DNA of 64,000 bases from Ensifer sp. WSM1721 (lineage in GTDB: Bacteria > Pseudomonadota > Alphaproteobacteria > Rhizobiales > Rhizobiaceae): assembly GCF_000513895.2 (NCBI RefSeq), contig NZ_CP165782.1, forward strand, positions 744,001 to 808,000, read 5' to 3'. Numbering within the stretch: the first letter of the stretch is position 1; each line of letters begins with the position of its first letter. Positions 53,196 through 60,860 of this stretch are shown here, in pieces. The notes under the pieces were generated by a model that searched no databases, was not told where the DNA came from, and saw only the letters and a list, made by a program, of their open reading frames with translations. Position numbers and translations under genes: made by a program.

Positions 53196-53498
53196 TCAAC
53201 GGGGTCCGGCGAGGATGATTGCGCTGCCTGCGGCCACGTCCCACCGATCCGGCCGAACACCCTCGGCGAGCCACAGCCAGGCCAGCGACGTGGCGATATA
53301 GACGCCGCCATAAGCAGCATAGGCGCGACCCGCGGCAGCCGTGTCGATCATCGTCAGCAGCCAGGCGAAAAGGGCGAGCGAACCCATGCCGGGAAAGAGC
53401 CACAAGGCCGATTTGCCGAGTCTGAGCCATGCCCAGAAGGCGAAGCAGCCGGTGATCTCGGCAAGGGCAGCGAGGAAATAAAGGGCGAATGCGGGCAT
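53196..53498 (-). CDS. YnfA/UPF0060 family small membrane protein
   Basis: 100 residues with four membrane helices. It starts '[21 protein letters not shown]', holds the UPF0060 signature '[20 protein letters not shown]' and ends in '[11 protein letters not shown]', so it is full length though slightly shorter than the usual 108. SMR-like; some homologues are studied as efflux pumps. No regulatory gene nearby. Confidence 0.92.
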   Translation of the reverse strand: MPAFALYFLAALAEITGCFAFWAWLRLGKSALWLFPGMGSLALFAWLLTMIDTAAAGRAYAAYGGVYIATSLAWLWLAEGVRPDRWDVAAGSAIILAGPR

Positions 53499-53585
53499 GA
53501 TCTTCCGGTCCTTCCGAGCGTGAAAGGACCGGAATTTCAGGCGCCGTGCAAGAGGTCGAATGCGTTTCCGCCGCGCGGGTAGCCG

Positions 53586-53759
53586 TCAGCTCATCGCCTG
53601 ACGCTGCAGCGTGACGAAGAGGACGAGGCCGGCCCCGTTCTTGCCGATACCGAGGCCGGAAGCTTTGCTGTAAGCGGCCGCTCCAATCGGCGCCATTAGC
53701 AGGCCCGCGAGAATCAGGAGGCGGAGCGAGATGATGGCGGAGGAGACGAGGGCGGCCAT
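53586..53759 (-). CDS. 57-residue membrane/secreted protein, unknown
   Basis: ATG 53759 with AAGGA nine bases upstream. One hydrophobic N-terminal helix ('LRLLILAGLLMAPIGAAAY', possibly a signal peptide) is followed by 'SKASGLGIGKNGAGLVLFVT' and 'LQRQAMS'. The open frame continues upstream into a repeat element that is not coding. No family recognised. Confidence 0.68.
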   Translation of the reverse strand: MAALVSSAIISLRLLILAGLLMAPIGAAAYSKASGLGIGKNGAGLVLFVTLQRQAMS

Positions 53760-53775
53760 TTTCGTGATTCCTTTA

Positions 53776-53843
53776 ATGCATGTCGCCCAAAAGTGTTCAG
53801 CAGTTTTGGGATAGCGACATGCGCAAAAACAAAAAGCTAAAGC
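53776..53843 (+). repeat. Second interspersed palindrome family, copy b
   Basis: 68 bp, the reverse complement of copy a at 30965-31032: TGCATGTCGCCCAAAAGTGT...AGTTTTGGG...GCGACATGCG and AAAACAAAAAGCTAAAGC. It separates two 57-residue genes and contains the stop codon (CTA on the plus strand, 53837-53839) of the upstream one. Confidence 0.75.
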
Positions 53844-54010
53844 TTGGCCTGGCAATATTGAGCCGTGTGGGCGGTGCAGTCGGTAAGCGAGCCGAGATAG
53901 GTGCTCTGGCGGCGGCGCTCCGTATCGGCGCCGACCGCTGCGGCGAGCGTCATCGCGAAGACAACCATCAGCAGACTGATGATGGTGAGGCGGCGAGCGA
54001 GAATATCCAT
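53837..54010 (-). CDS. 57-residue signal-anchored protein, unknown
   Basis: ATG 54010 gives 57 residues: hydrophobic 'LTIISLLMVVFAMTLAAAVG' after 'MDILARR', then 'ADTERRRQSTYLGSLTDCTA' and 'HTAQYCQAKL' with two Cys. The likely fate is export with a short exposed tail. CGGAC just upstream is a weak Shine-Dalgarno. The final codons and the stop lie in the repeat element. No family recognised. Confidence 0.6.
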   Translation of the reverse strand: MDILARRLTIISLLMVVFAMTLAAAVGADTERRRQSTYLGSLTDCTAHTAQYCQAKL

Positions 54011-54191
54011 GGTTTTGTCCGTTGGGCTGGAGACACGTTCAAATCGATTGATAGCCTTTTCGCACAACCAAACTGAATTCTTGCTGAGATGCCCGTTCAT
54101 CTGCCATTCATCTTCGTAAAACCTCTTGGCCTTGCCGTGGGCGGTAGGCGTTCCTACGTCAATGCTCCCGTAACTTCAGGAGAGAACGCCT

Positions 54192-54893
54192 ATGACCGCT
54201 CCCATCGAACTTTACTACTGGCCGACGCCGAACGGCTGGAAGATCACCATCATGCTGGAGGAGCTCGGCGTTCCCTACGTCGTGAAATACATCAACATCG
54301 GGCGCGGAGATCAGTTCGCACCGGACTTCCTGAAGATCTCACCCAACAACCGCATGCCGGCGATCATCGACCCTGAAGGTCCCGGCGGCGAACCTATTTC
54401 CGTGTTCGAATCAGGAGCGATCCTGCAATATCTCGGCCGCAAATACGGAAAGTTCTATCCCTCCGAGGAGCGCGCCCGCGTCGACGTCGAGCAATGGCTC
54501 TTCTGGCAGGTGGGCGGTCTTGGCCCCATGGCCGGGCAGGCCCACCATTTCCGCCAATACGCCCCGGAGAGGATTGCCTACGGCGTCGAACGCTACACCA
54601 ATGAGGTGAACCGCCTTTACGGCGTGATGAACAGGCAGCTCGTCGACCGGCCGTTCGTCGCCGGTGATTACTCCATCGCCGATATGGCCGCGATCGGCTG
54701 GGTGATTCCGCACGAGAATCAGGGCCAGGACCTGAACGAATTCCCGAACCTGAAGCGCTGGTTCGAGACGATCCTCGCGCGACCGGCGGTCAAGAAGGCG
54801 ATCGAGGTGGGCAAGGAAGAAAGGGCTCGCCAGAAGAGCCTCGCCGAAGACGAGGAAGCCAAGAAGATCCTCTTCGGCCAGAGGGCGCGCTAG
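54192..54893 (+). CDS. Glutathione S-transferase family protein (YfcG/YghU-like)
   Basis: 233 residues with a thioredoxin-like N-terminal domain ('IELYYWPTPNGWKITIMLEE', then 'PNNRMPAIIDPEG' with the conserved cis-Pro, and 'VFESGAILQYLGRKYG' with the Glu-Ser glutathione-binding pair) and a helical C-terminal domain ('YSIADMAAIGWVIPHE'). The Nu-class features (Thr/Asn in 'TPNG') suggest disulfide reductase activity with glutathione, as for YfcG/YghU. TTCAGGAGAGAACGCC forms the Shine-Dalgarno. Confidence 0.92.
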   Translation: MTAPIELYYWPTPNGWKITIMLEELGVPYVVKYINIGRGDQFAPDFLKISPNNRMPAIIDPEGPGGEPISVFESGAILQYLGRKYGKFYPSEERARVDVEQWLFWQVGGLGPMAGQAHHFRQYAPERIAYGVERYTNEVNRLYGVMNRQLVDRPFVAGDYSIADMAAIGWVIPHENQGQDLNEFPNLKRWFETILARPAVKKAIEVGKEERARQKSLAEDEEAKKILFGQRAR

Positions 54894-55015
54894 CGCGGGA
54901 TGAGGAAAGGGGTGCGCGGTTTTCCCGTCCGCGTCGCCCTCATTGATGGAAATGTCCTGATCGAAGGACGAAAGATGGGCGGCCTCGGCGGGCCGCCCCT
55001 CGCCATCCGGGGCGC

Positions 55016-55357
55016 TTACAGCCGCGTCCAGGTCTGCGACTTGCAAAGCACCTTCAGCACACAGCCTTTCATCCTCAGTGAATTGCCGCTGACGGAGCCG
55101 GAGCCGCTATAGGTCTTGTCGCTTTCGGGATCGGTTATCTCGCCGCTGTAGCTGCCGCCCATTCCGGAAAGGGAACCGATGCGCTTGCCCGCATGTTTGC
55201 CCGTCTTCAGGGTGATGCAGAACGCCCCGCCGCAGGGGGCGATCTCGGCCGTTGCGCCGCTTGCTGTCTTCCAGTCGCCGACAATCGGCTCGGCCGCGTG
55301 GACAGCACCCGTTACGGCGAAGGCGAGCGCCGCGGTGAAGAACAATGTACGAATCAT
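55016..55357 (-). CDS. DUF2147 family secreted protein
   Basis: ATG 55357 with an ideal CGGAGGAAATCGA Shine-Dalgarno gives 113 residues. A signal peptide ('LFFTAALAFAVTGAVHA') is followed by a DUF2147 domain: 'IVGDWKTASGATAEIAPCGG', 'ITDPESDKTYSGSGSVSGN' and the conserved end 'CKSQTWTRL'. DUF2147 proteins are secreted beta-barrel-like proteins of unknown function in Rhizobiales. It may be co-regulated with ETF-QO by the shared site at 55457. Confidence 0.88.
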   Translation of the reverse strand: MIRTLFFTAALAFAVTGAVHAAEPIVGDWKTASGATAEIAPCGGAFCITLKTGKHAGKRIGSLSGMGGSYSGEITDPESDKTYSGSGSVSGNSLRMKGCVLKVLCKSQTWTRL

Positions 55358-55936
55358 TCGATTTCCTCCGAAAGAAGCGGCCGTCTTGCGTCCAGGCCCA
55401 TGCTTGCGTTTCCTCATTTCTGGCGATCTCCCCGCACCAGAGCGCCGCACATTATCTTACGCGTACGTAAAGGTAAATATCCGTGCGGGCGCCCCGTTTG
55501 TCGGAGGGGAACAGCCATTGGGGATCCGCGAAATCGCATCCTCCTCGAAAGCGCTGCTGTTTATGTGGTTAGCGTTTGGTTGAAATCCGCGGCTGAATTT
55601 TTCGTAAATTTTGAGGCGAATGCCCGCTGTCACAGGCGGTCCGATGCTTAAGGAAAACCCAAGTTTACCAAGCGTTTGAACTTTGTTTGCGCCAAATTAA
55701 GCATGGATTTTAAGCGGGCATTGAAGCCCGTCGGGCATATTCGAACCATAAGACGAGCGGAGAAAACAACCCGCCGAAAACGCTGGAAGCGATGCCGCAC
55801 AAGACGGTGTGCTTCCGGAAAGCCCGCCAAGAGGCATGACTGAACAGGGACAAGAAACTGCCGAACTGAAGCTAGGCGCGTCCGAGCCGGACCTGCCGCT
55901 TCGGTTGGACGACAAAAGAATACAGGGACAACTCAA
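55358..55936. promoter_or_regulatory. 579-bp gap, promoter region for DUF2147 and Sel1 genes
   Basis: No supported gene. It carries the regulator-like site TTACGCGTACGTAAAGGTAA at 55457-55476. A short Arg/Lys-rich open frame (ATG at 55703) lacks a good Shine-Dalgarno and is not annotated. Confidence 0.5.
55457..55476 (-). promoter_or_regulatory. Second TTACGNNTACGTNNAGGTAA regulator site
   Basis: TTACGCGTACGTAAAGGTAA, 100 bp upstream of the DUF2147 gene (minus) and 460 bp from the Sel1 gene (plus). It shares 16 fixed positions with the site upstream of ETF-QO at 40895-40914. Confidence 0.5.
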
Positions 55937-56203
55937 ATGGCAGGTTTTGACATTAATATTGTTTCGCATGATGCGATGGCGGGCGAGAATCGCGCCGAAG
56001 TTCTTTGCGAAATGGGTCTCGCCTATGCGACGGGTCGCGGCCGGCCCATAGATCTCGTGGCCGCACACAAATGGCTGAACATCGCCGCCATCAAGGGCTC
56101 GGACCGCGCGGCCGGCCTTCGCGCCGACCTTGCTGCGAGTATGAGCAAGACCGATCTTGCCGCCGCGCTGCGAGCTGCACGCGAATGGATGACGATGCAC
56201 TGA
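55937..56203 (+). CDS. Sel1-repeat small protein
   Basis: 88 residues with one and a half Sel1/TPR-like helical repeats: 'AEVLCEMGLAYATGRGRPID', 'LVAAHKWLNIAAIKGSDRAA', then a final helix. The Sel1 pattern (A.aq..LG.mYa.GrG...d...A..W...AA..G...A) is clear. A single repeat protein of this size is likely to be a small adaptor or to dimerise. No clear Shine-Dalgarno. Confidence 0.75.
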   Translation: MAGFDINIVSHDAMAGENRAEVLCEMGLAYATGRGRPIDLVAAHKWLNIAAIKGSDRAAGLRADLAASMSKTDLAAALRAAREWMTMH

Positions 56204-56279
56204 GGTTCGCTCGCGAGTTGAACGGGCGGCCACCATGCCGTAACCGCGACAATCGAACGAGACAACAAGGCCGGTTGCC

Positions 56280-57404
56280 TCAATAGGCTGCCGCCAAACT
56301 CTTGAGCACATCAGGTAGCGCGTGAGCAAACAGGTCCATCTCGGTATCGGGGCCGGTGCTCACCCGGATGCAGCGGTTGAGAGGCGCGACGCCGGGCATG
56401 CGGATGAAGATCCCGTGGTCGCTCATCAGCCGGTCGACGATTGCACGCGCATAGGCCGCATCCCGCCCGCAATCGACAGCCACGAAATTCGTCGCCGAGG
56501 CAAGCGGCTCAAGCCCGTTATCGCGGGCGATGGAGGCGATTCTTTCCCGTGCCTGGGAGATCTTGAGCATCACCTCATTGAGATAGTCCTGATCGGCGAG
56601 CGCGGCGATCGCGGCCGCGACACTGATACGGTTCATTCCGAAATGATTGCGGATCTTGTCGAACGCCTGGGCTGTTCCGGCTGTGGTCAATGCGTAACCG
56701 ACGCGCGCGCCCGCGAGGCCATAGGCTTTCGAAAAGGTGCGCGTGCGTATGACGTTGGGCTTGTCGATAAGGCTCGCGATCGACGGCAGCGCCTCCGGCT
56801 GTGCCGTTTCACAATAGGCCTCGTCGAGAACGAGGAGCGTCGTTTCGGGCAGGGCGTTCGCAAAGTCGATCACATGGTCGGCCGGCCACCAGCTTCCCAT
56901 CGGATTGTCGGGATTGGCGAAATAGACGAGCGGGGCGTTCTCGCGCTTCGCGGCGGCGAGTAGCCCCTCGAGATCTTCGCGGTCTTCGACATAGGGTGTC
57001 GTCACCAGCCGTCCGCCGTGGCCCGCGACATGATAGTTGAAGGTCGGATAGGCCCCGAGCGAAGTCACCACCGGCGTGCCCGGCTCGACGACAAGACGCA
57101 CGATCTGCCCGAGCAGACTGTCGATTCCTTCACCGACCGCAATATTGGCGGCATCGGTGCCGAGCTGTGCGGCAAGCGCCTGCTTCAGATCGTGATTCTC
57201 GGGGTCGGCATATTTCCAGGTTTCCCCGGCCGCCTGCTCGATGGCGAGCAATACCGACCTGGCCGGCCCGAATCCGCTCTCATTGGCGCCGATGCGCGCG
57301 GCGATCTTGCGGCCGCGCTGGCGCTCGATGGCCTCGGGCCCGACGAAGGGAATGGTGGCCGGCAGGGATTGGATGAGCGGCGTGAAGCGTGAGAATGCGG
57401 ACAT
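56280..57404 (-). CDS. Histidinol-phosphate aminotransferase-like PLP enzyme
   Basis: 374 residues of the class I/II (HisC-like) fold-type I aminotransferases: 'IGANESGFGPARSVLLAIEQ' at the substrate loop, 'PDNPMGSWWPADHVIDFA', PLP-binding Asp/Tyr in 'LLVLDEAYCETA', and Schiff-base Lys in 'TRTFSKAYGLAGARVGYALT'. The C-terminal Arg motif 'NRCIRVSTGPDTEMDLF' binds the substrate carboxylate. A second HisC-like enzyme is common in rhizobia, so an aromatic or imidazole amino-acid role is likely rather than the only histidine step. Confidence 0.88.
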   Translation of the reverse strand: MSAFSRFTPLIQSLPATIPFVGPEAIERQRGRKIAARIGANESGFGPARSVLLAIEQAAGETWKYADPENHDLKQALAAQLGTDAANIAVGEGIDSLLGQIVRLVVEPGTPVVTSLGAYPTFNYHVAGHGGRLVTTPYVEDREDLEGLLAAAKRENAPLVYFANPDNPMGSWWPADHVIDFANALPETTLLVLDEAYCETAQPEALPSIASLIDKPNVIRTRTFSKAYGLAGARVGYALTTAGTAQAFDKIRNHFGMNRISVAAAIAALADQDYLNEVMLKISQARERIASIARDNGLEPLASATNFVAVDCGRDAAYARAIVDRLMSDHGIFIRMPGVAPLNRCIRVSTGPDTEMDLFAHALPDVLKSLAAAY

Positions 57405-57550
57405 CTTGGAAAAACTGAACTCCGTTCCGAAAAGGCGCCGCGGAACTTATCGCATAAGGACGCGAATCGGAAACGGCTCGCGCAAAGAAAGATGGACGGC
57501 TGAGTGCCTCAGGGGACTGCCGCATCTGCCACAGGCGCGCTCGAGGGCTT

Positions 57551-57955
57551 TCAAGCGCCGCTGGAAAACTGCATACGGATCAGCCGGCGAAGGAAATCCT
57601 GCGCCAACAGCATGTTGAAGCGTACCCCGAGTTCGGTGCCGTTGCGGTGCACCGCGGCGCAGCCGATCTCCTCCTTGAACCCGTCGATCTCCAGAAAGAA
57701 GTGCTTCGGCAGCATGATCGCGGCGTTGAAGTCGAGCATCGCGCCGCCGATCGAGATGTGGCGCAGCAGGCAATGATATTTGGTTTTCGCCTTCAACTGC
57801 TGACCGATGACGAGGATGCGGCAAGGGCGCTCGATGAAATAATGCGGGTACTTACCGGCCGGTTGGCCGGAACTTGCTTGCGCGCGATGCATGATCATCG
57901 ACATGGCCGGTTCCCCGGAAAACGATCCTTCCATCCAGCCGGCAGATCGCTTCAT
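57551..57955 (-). CDS. PilZ-domain protein with degenerate c-di-GMP motif
   Basis: 134 residues with a PilZ-like beta-barrel: 'FIERPCRILVIGQQLKAKTK', then 'LLRHISIGGAMLDFNAAIML' and 'LEIDGFKEEIGCAAVHRNGT' with 'ELGVRFNMLL'. The canonical RxxxR and (D/N)xSxxG are replaced by RPCR and HISIGG, so cyclic di-GMP binding is uncertain. Likely a cytoplasmic effector or a PilZ protein that binds another ligand. Confidence 0.75.
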   Translation of the reverse strand: MKRSAGWMEGSFSGEPAMSMIMHRAQASSGQPAGKYPHYFIERPCRILVIGQQLKAKTKYHCLLRHISIGGAMLDFNAAIMLPKHFFLEIDGFKEEIGCAAVHRNGTELGVRFNMLLAQDFLRRLIRMQFSSGA

Positions 57956-58168
57956 GAGAGAATCAAGCGCGGCAAAGACATGCCAACACGCTCTGTCGCG
58001 GCGCTTGCTTCAGCCTTGCGAGCGCTTTGCCGCCAGCTCCGGAACGATGGGTGCCGGACCTCTCGATTCGTTTTTACGATCGCTCCGGCCGCTTCCGCAT
58101 ATGGTCACGCCGGCAGGAACAAAAGCGCTGCAGCGTAGTTTCAGGGCCTCAATCGAAGGGAGAGAACA

Positions 58169-58450
58169 ATGAGGTTCAAACACGCAAGTACTCTTGCTCT
58201 GGCGCTCGCGCTCGGCATCTCGCCACTCGTCCTCAGCGAGGTTGCAAACGCCCAGCAAGGCACGTCGGGCGGCACCCAATCCCAACAGGGAACATCGGGC
58301 AACCAGACCGAGAACAATCGAACAGATGAGACAAGCCAAAGCGGCTCGCGGGAAGATCGCTGCGCACAGGCGGATGCACCTGCCGATTGCCCTGACGACA
58401 GCGTCATGAGGCCGCCGAAGACGGAGGGAGGAAGCGGCGATAACAAATAA
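58169..58450 (+). CDS. Small secreted Gln/Ser/Gly-rich protein
   Basis: ATG 58169 with AGGGAGAGAACA upstream gives 93 residues. A signal peptide ('STLALALALGISPLVLSEV') is followed by a low-complexity repeat-like part ('QQGTSGGTQSQQGTSGNQTE') and two Cys ('CAQADAPADC') before a Pro/Lys end. No family recognised; a periplasmic or secreted polar protein. Confidence 0.72.
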   Translation: MRFKHASTLALALALGISPLVLSEVANAQQGTSGGTQSQQGTSGNQTENNRTDETSQSGSREDRCAQADAPADCPDDSVMRPPKTEGGSGDNK

Positions 58451-58858
58451 GCGCGAGGGCACGCGAAGTGCTTGCAATTCCTGCCATCCGGCGGCGGTGA
58501 AGGAGCCAGATCCATGGCTGGGGGCGGCTATGGGCCGGCCACATCAACTTCTGACAGTTTGAAGAATCGCAAGACACATCATCATCACGCCGTGGCAATC
58601 GTTGGTGGATAGGCGCTCCTCGCGGGGGAACCGATTGGCTTCTGGGAATCGTGCAGGGATTTGCCTCGGGCCCTATCACGCGATAGGAGCACCCGAGCCG
58701 AAAACAAAGCCCTGTGCGCTTTCGGAAACGCGCTGCAAATGGCTGAAATATCCGCGTCTGGCCCCATCGCGGCGGCTTTGTTGAAAAAATCGCCGTTTGT
58801 CGATTTTTCGCAAAAAACCCTTGCAATCACTGGCCTCTGGCAATAGCTAGGCCGTAAC
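58451..58858 (+). promoter_or_regulatory. Gap upstream of tRNA-Ser (408 bp)
   Basis: No gene supported. It contains a terminator-like dyad AAAAAATCG (58784-58792) / CGATTTTT (58801-58808) and the tRNA promoter. Confidence 0.5.
58821..58849 (+). promoter_or_regulatory. Promoter of tRNA-Ser
   Basis: -35-like TTGCAA at 58821-58826, a 17-base spacer, and -10-like TAGCTA at 58844-58849, nine bases before the tRNA. Spacing is ideal. Confidence 0.55.
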
Positions 58859-58948
58859 GGAGAGGTGGCCGAGTGGTCGAAGGCGCTCCCCTGCTAAGGG
58901 AGTATACCGGAAACGGTATCGAGGGTTCGAATCCCTTCTTCTCCGCCA
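58859..58948 (+). tRNA. tRNA-Ser (anticodon GCT)
   Basis: 90 bases including the encoded CCA. The acceptor stem is GGAGAGG/CTTCTCC with one G-T pair, followed by D arm, anticodon stem CTCCC-CTGCTAA-GGGAG (anticodon GCT, reads AGC/AGU), a long variable arm TATACCGG-AAAC-GGTATC typical of tRNA-Ser, and T arm GAGGG-TTCGAAT-CCCTT. A head module of a mobile element starts 51 bp downstream, so the 3' end is a candidate attachment site. Confidence 0.96.
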
Positions 58949-58999
58949 TAGACCTTGATTTTATTGCATTTTTTGACGTTTTTCGCCGTTTGCCATAAC

Positions 59000-59206
59000 T
59001 CAGGCCGCCGCTTGCCTCCGAAGCCATGCAGCCTCATTGCGTCGCGCTCGCGGCCCGGAAGGCGTGGCTGCCACTACCTGCCGTACAACGCGGCTCCCGA
59101 ATCGGAAATCGATCACGAGATGTTTGTTTGCGCGGACCAGTTCCCAACTGTCCGCACCGGCTTCTTCGGCAATGGATTTGATTTCGCGCGCAACTGCGGG
59201 CTTCAT
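59000..59206 (-). CDS. HicA-like small protein, last gene of the head module
   Basis: ATG 59206 with GGGAGG six bases upstream gives 68 residues. The core 'SWELVRANKHLVIDFRFGSR' then 'VVRQVVAATPSGPRARRNEA' and 'AWLRRQAAA' follows the pattern of the double-stranded-RNA-binding-fold HicA-like proteins seen in many phages, with one conserved His ('NKHLV'). Whether it is a toxin is unknown; no HicB-like partner is visible. It is the gene nearest the tRNA. Confidence 0.65.
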   Translation of the reverse strand: MKPAVAREIKSIAEEAGADSWELVRANKHLVIDFRFGSRVVRQVVAATPSGPRARRNEAAWLRRQAAA

Positions 59207-59290
59207 AGCGGGCCTCCCTTTTTTGTTTTTGTTATTGGGGCGGCGTCCTATTGCACGAAAATTATCGATCAGTCAAGCCAAGGTTGCAGG

Positions 59291-59307
59291 CCGCACTAGG
59301 CGGCCCG
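59291..59307 (-). terminator. Hairpin between adaptor and HicA-like genes
   Basis: GGCCGC at 59291-59296 region pairing with GCGGCC at 59302-59307 around CTAGT-type loop in the 104-bp gap. No T run; possible processing site or partial terminator. Confidence 0.35.
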
Positions 59308-59310
59308 CAG

Positions 59311-59655
59311 TTATGTCGCAACGCCAGCCTCGACCAGCACGTTGACGAACGCTCGCCGCTCGTCGGGCTCGACCGATCGAATGTTGTAGACCACGCCGGA
59401 ACGGGCATTCACGGCCCGCCAGGTGGTGTCGACGGTGGCGAAGTCCGGTTGCCATCGCATGATGAGCGCGAGCGTCTGCTTGCCTGCCAGACGGCCCGCC
59501 ATGACGGTTTCCGTACCTCTCAGGATTTGCACGCGGGCCGCAGCGGCGAAGACAGTCTGGAATGGGCCGATATACCCACCATTACCGTACCCGTCATCTT
59601 GCCACTCTCGTTGCTGCATCTCGATTACTTCCCGAAGGTCGCCGCCGCCCGTCAT
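59311..59655 (-). CDS. Phage head-tail adaptor/joining protein
   Basis: 114 residues resembling the Phage_H_T_join (head closure) family: 'GGYIGPFQTVFAAAARVQIL', 'GTETVMAGRLAGKQTLALIM', 'TTWRAVNARSGVVYNIRSVE' and 'PDERRAFVNVLVEAGVA', the last two being the family hallmark. Its ATG overlaps the stop of the portal gene (ATGA), so translation is coupled. Confidence 0.9.
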   Translation of the reverse strand: MTGGGDLREVIEMQQREWQDDGYGNGGYIGPFQTVFAAAARVQILRGTETVMAGRLAGKQTLALIMRWQPDFATVDTTWRAVNARSGVVYNIRSVEPDERRAFVNVLVEAGVAT

Positions 59656-60860
59656 GCTGCATCCTCGATCTTGCTGCGATTGTCGTTCGCGCCGCCTAGC
59701 TGGCCGTAGTTCAACGGCTGGACGTACGTGTCACCTTCCGGCCCGATGCTGCCGAGATTCTCGAATGCACGGATGGTGTTTACATTAAGCCATCCGCCCT
59801 CGCGGCCTACCCTGTAGGCGTTGTATCGCGTCACGAGGTCGCCTCGAAGCAATCCTGACATGTCATGCTCAATCATGAATGTCTTGCGTGCCTCCGGCGA
59901 CAGCAGCGCCGAGTTAAGCGATTGCTCGATGCGACGGGCCATCGGTGCCAGGCAGCGAATAACCAACGCGCGACTCTCCGCCTCAGCGTTGCTGTACGTG
60001 CTGTTGTCGGTAATCCCGACGATTGAGGGCGGCACGCCGAAGACGCGGGCAATGTCGAGATTGCTCAGCTTGCGGCTTTCCAAGAATTCCGAGTCCTTCG
60101 CGGAAAATTGGAACGTCTCAAACTTCGCGCCGCCGTCAAGGATCATCACTTCATTCGCCTTCAGCGAGCCGATAAACCGCTCCTTGAACTTGGCGATGAC
60201 GTTTTCCTTACCAGTAGCGGCAAGCTTGTCAGGGAACACGAGCGCGCCAGCGGGCCGGAAGGCGTTCTCCGCCGCGGCGCCGGCTTGATCCTGTTGAGCA
60301 ACCGCAAGGCCGAACGTTGACGCTGCGATTTGAATTGGGCTCATGCCAAGGATGCCGTCAGCGGTCCTGTAGCGCAGGTGGAGCACTTCATCCTGAAGCA
60401 GCGTTTCCGTACTGCCATCAGGCAAGGCATGCTTATAGCGCAGGCGTCCAGACTTCAGGACTTCGACCGTAACCGAGCCAGCCACGAGCGGGTGAAGCGC
60501 CGTGACCTGGCCGCGGCCGTTCCGTTCGATCTTGGCGTAGCCGTTGCCATGGATCAGCAAGCTTGCGGCCAACCATTCGCGACCTTCGAAAGCCGTAAGC
60601 CGATCGTTGAAGTTGTCGTGCAGAACGGCGTACAGCGGATGGTCCTTGGCAGCTTGCCGGTCGTCGTTCGCGGCTTCGCGATAGACCTTCAGCGGCATGG
60701 CGGCTAGGTTCTCGGCAATGGTCTGCACGGCTCGGTGCGCAACAGCTAGGCCGCTTGCCTTCTCTACGTCCGCTCGAGCCGTCCACCGTGCACCAAGGAA
60801 CTCTCCCAGGTACGGGTCGGACGTGGCAATGCGCTTCTCTGTCTTAGGAAAGGGCCACAT
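59652..60860 (-). CDS. HK97-family phage portal protein
   Basis: 402 residues. Family features are 'SGLAVAHRAVQTIAENLAAM', 'PLYAVLHDNFNDRLTAFEGR', 'LLIHGNGYAKIERNGRGQV', 'DEVLHLRYRTADGILGMSPI' and 'RVFGVPPSIVGITDNSTYSN'. Portals form the dodecameric DNA gate of the capsid. It overlaps the protease gene by 17 bases and the adaptor by 4. Confidence 0.97.
   Translation of the reverse strand: MWPFPKTEKRIATSDPYLGEFLGARWTARADVEKASGLAVAHRAVQTIAENLAAMPLKVYREAANDDRQAAKDHPLYAVLHDNFNDRLTAFEGREWLAASLLIHGNGYAKIERNGRGQVTALHPLVAGSVTVEVLKSGRLRYKHALPDGSTETLLQDEVLHLRYRTADGILGMSPIQIAASTFGLAVAQQDQAGAAAENAFRPAGALVFPDKLAATGKENVIAKFKERFIGSLKANEVMILDGGAKFETFQFSAKDSEFLESRKLSNLDIARVFGVPPSIVGITDNSTYSNAEAESRALVIRCLAPMARRIEQSLNSALLSPEARKTFMIEHDMSGLLRGDLVTRYNAYRVGREGGWLNVNTIRAFENLGSIGPEGDTYVQPLNYGQLGGANDNRSKIEDAA

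Noticed and set aside
55703..55843. 46-codon Arg/Lys-rich open frame
   Set aside because: No ribosome site and unusual rare-codon use; probably chance.
58949..58999. Integrase gene next to the tRNA
   Set aside because: Only 51 bases lie between the tRNA and the first stop codon; no tyrosine recombinase motif is visible anywhere in the window, so the integrase, if any, lies to the right.
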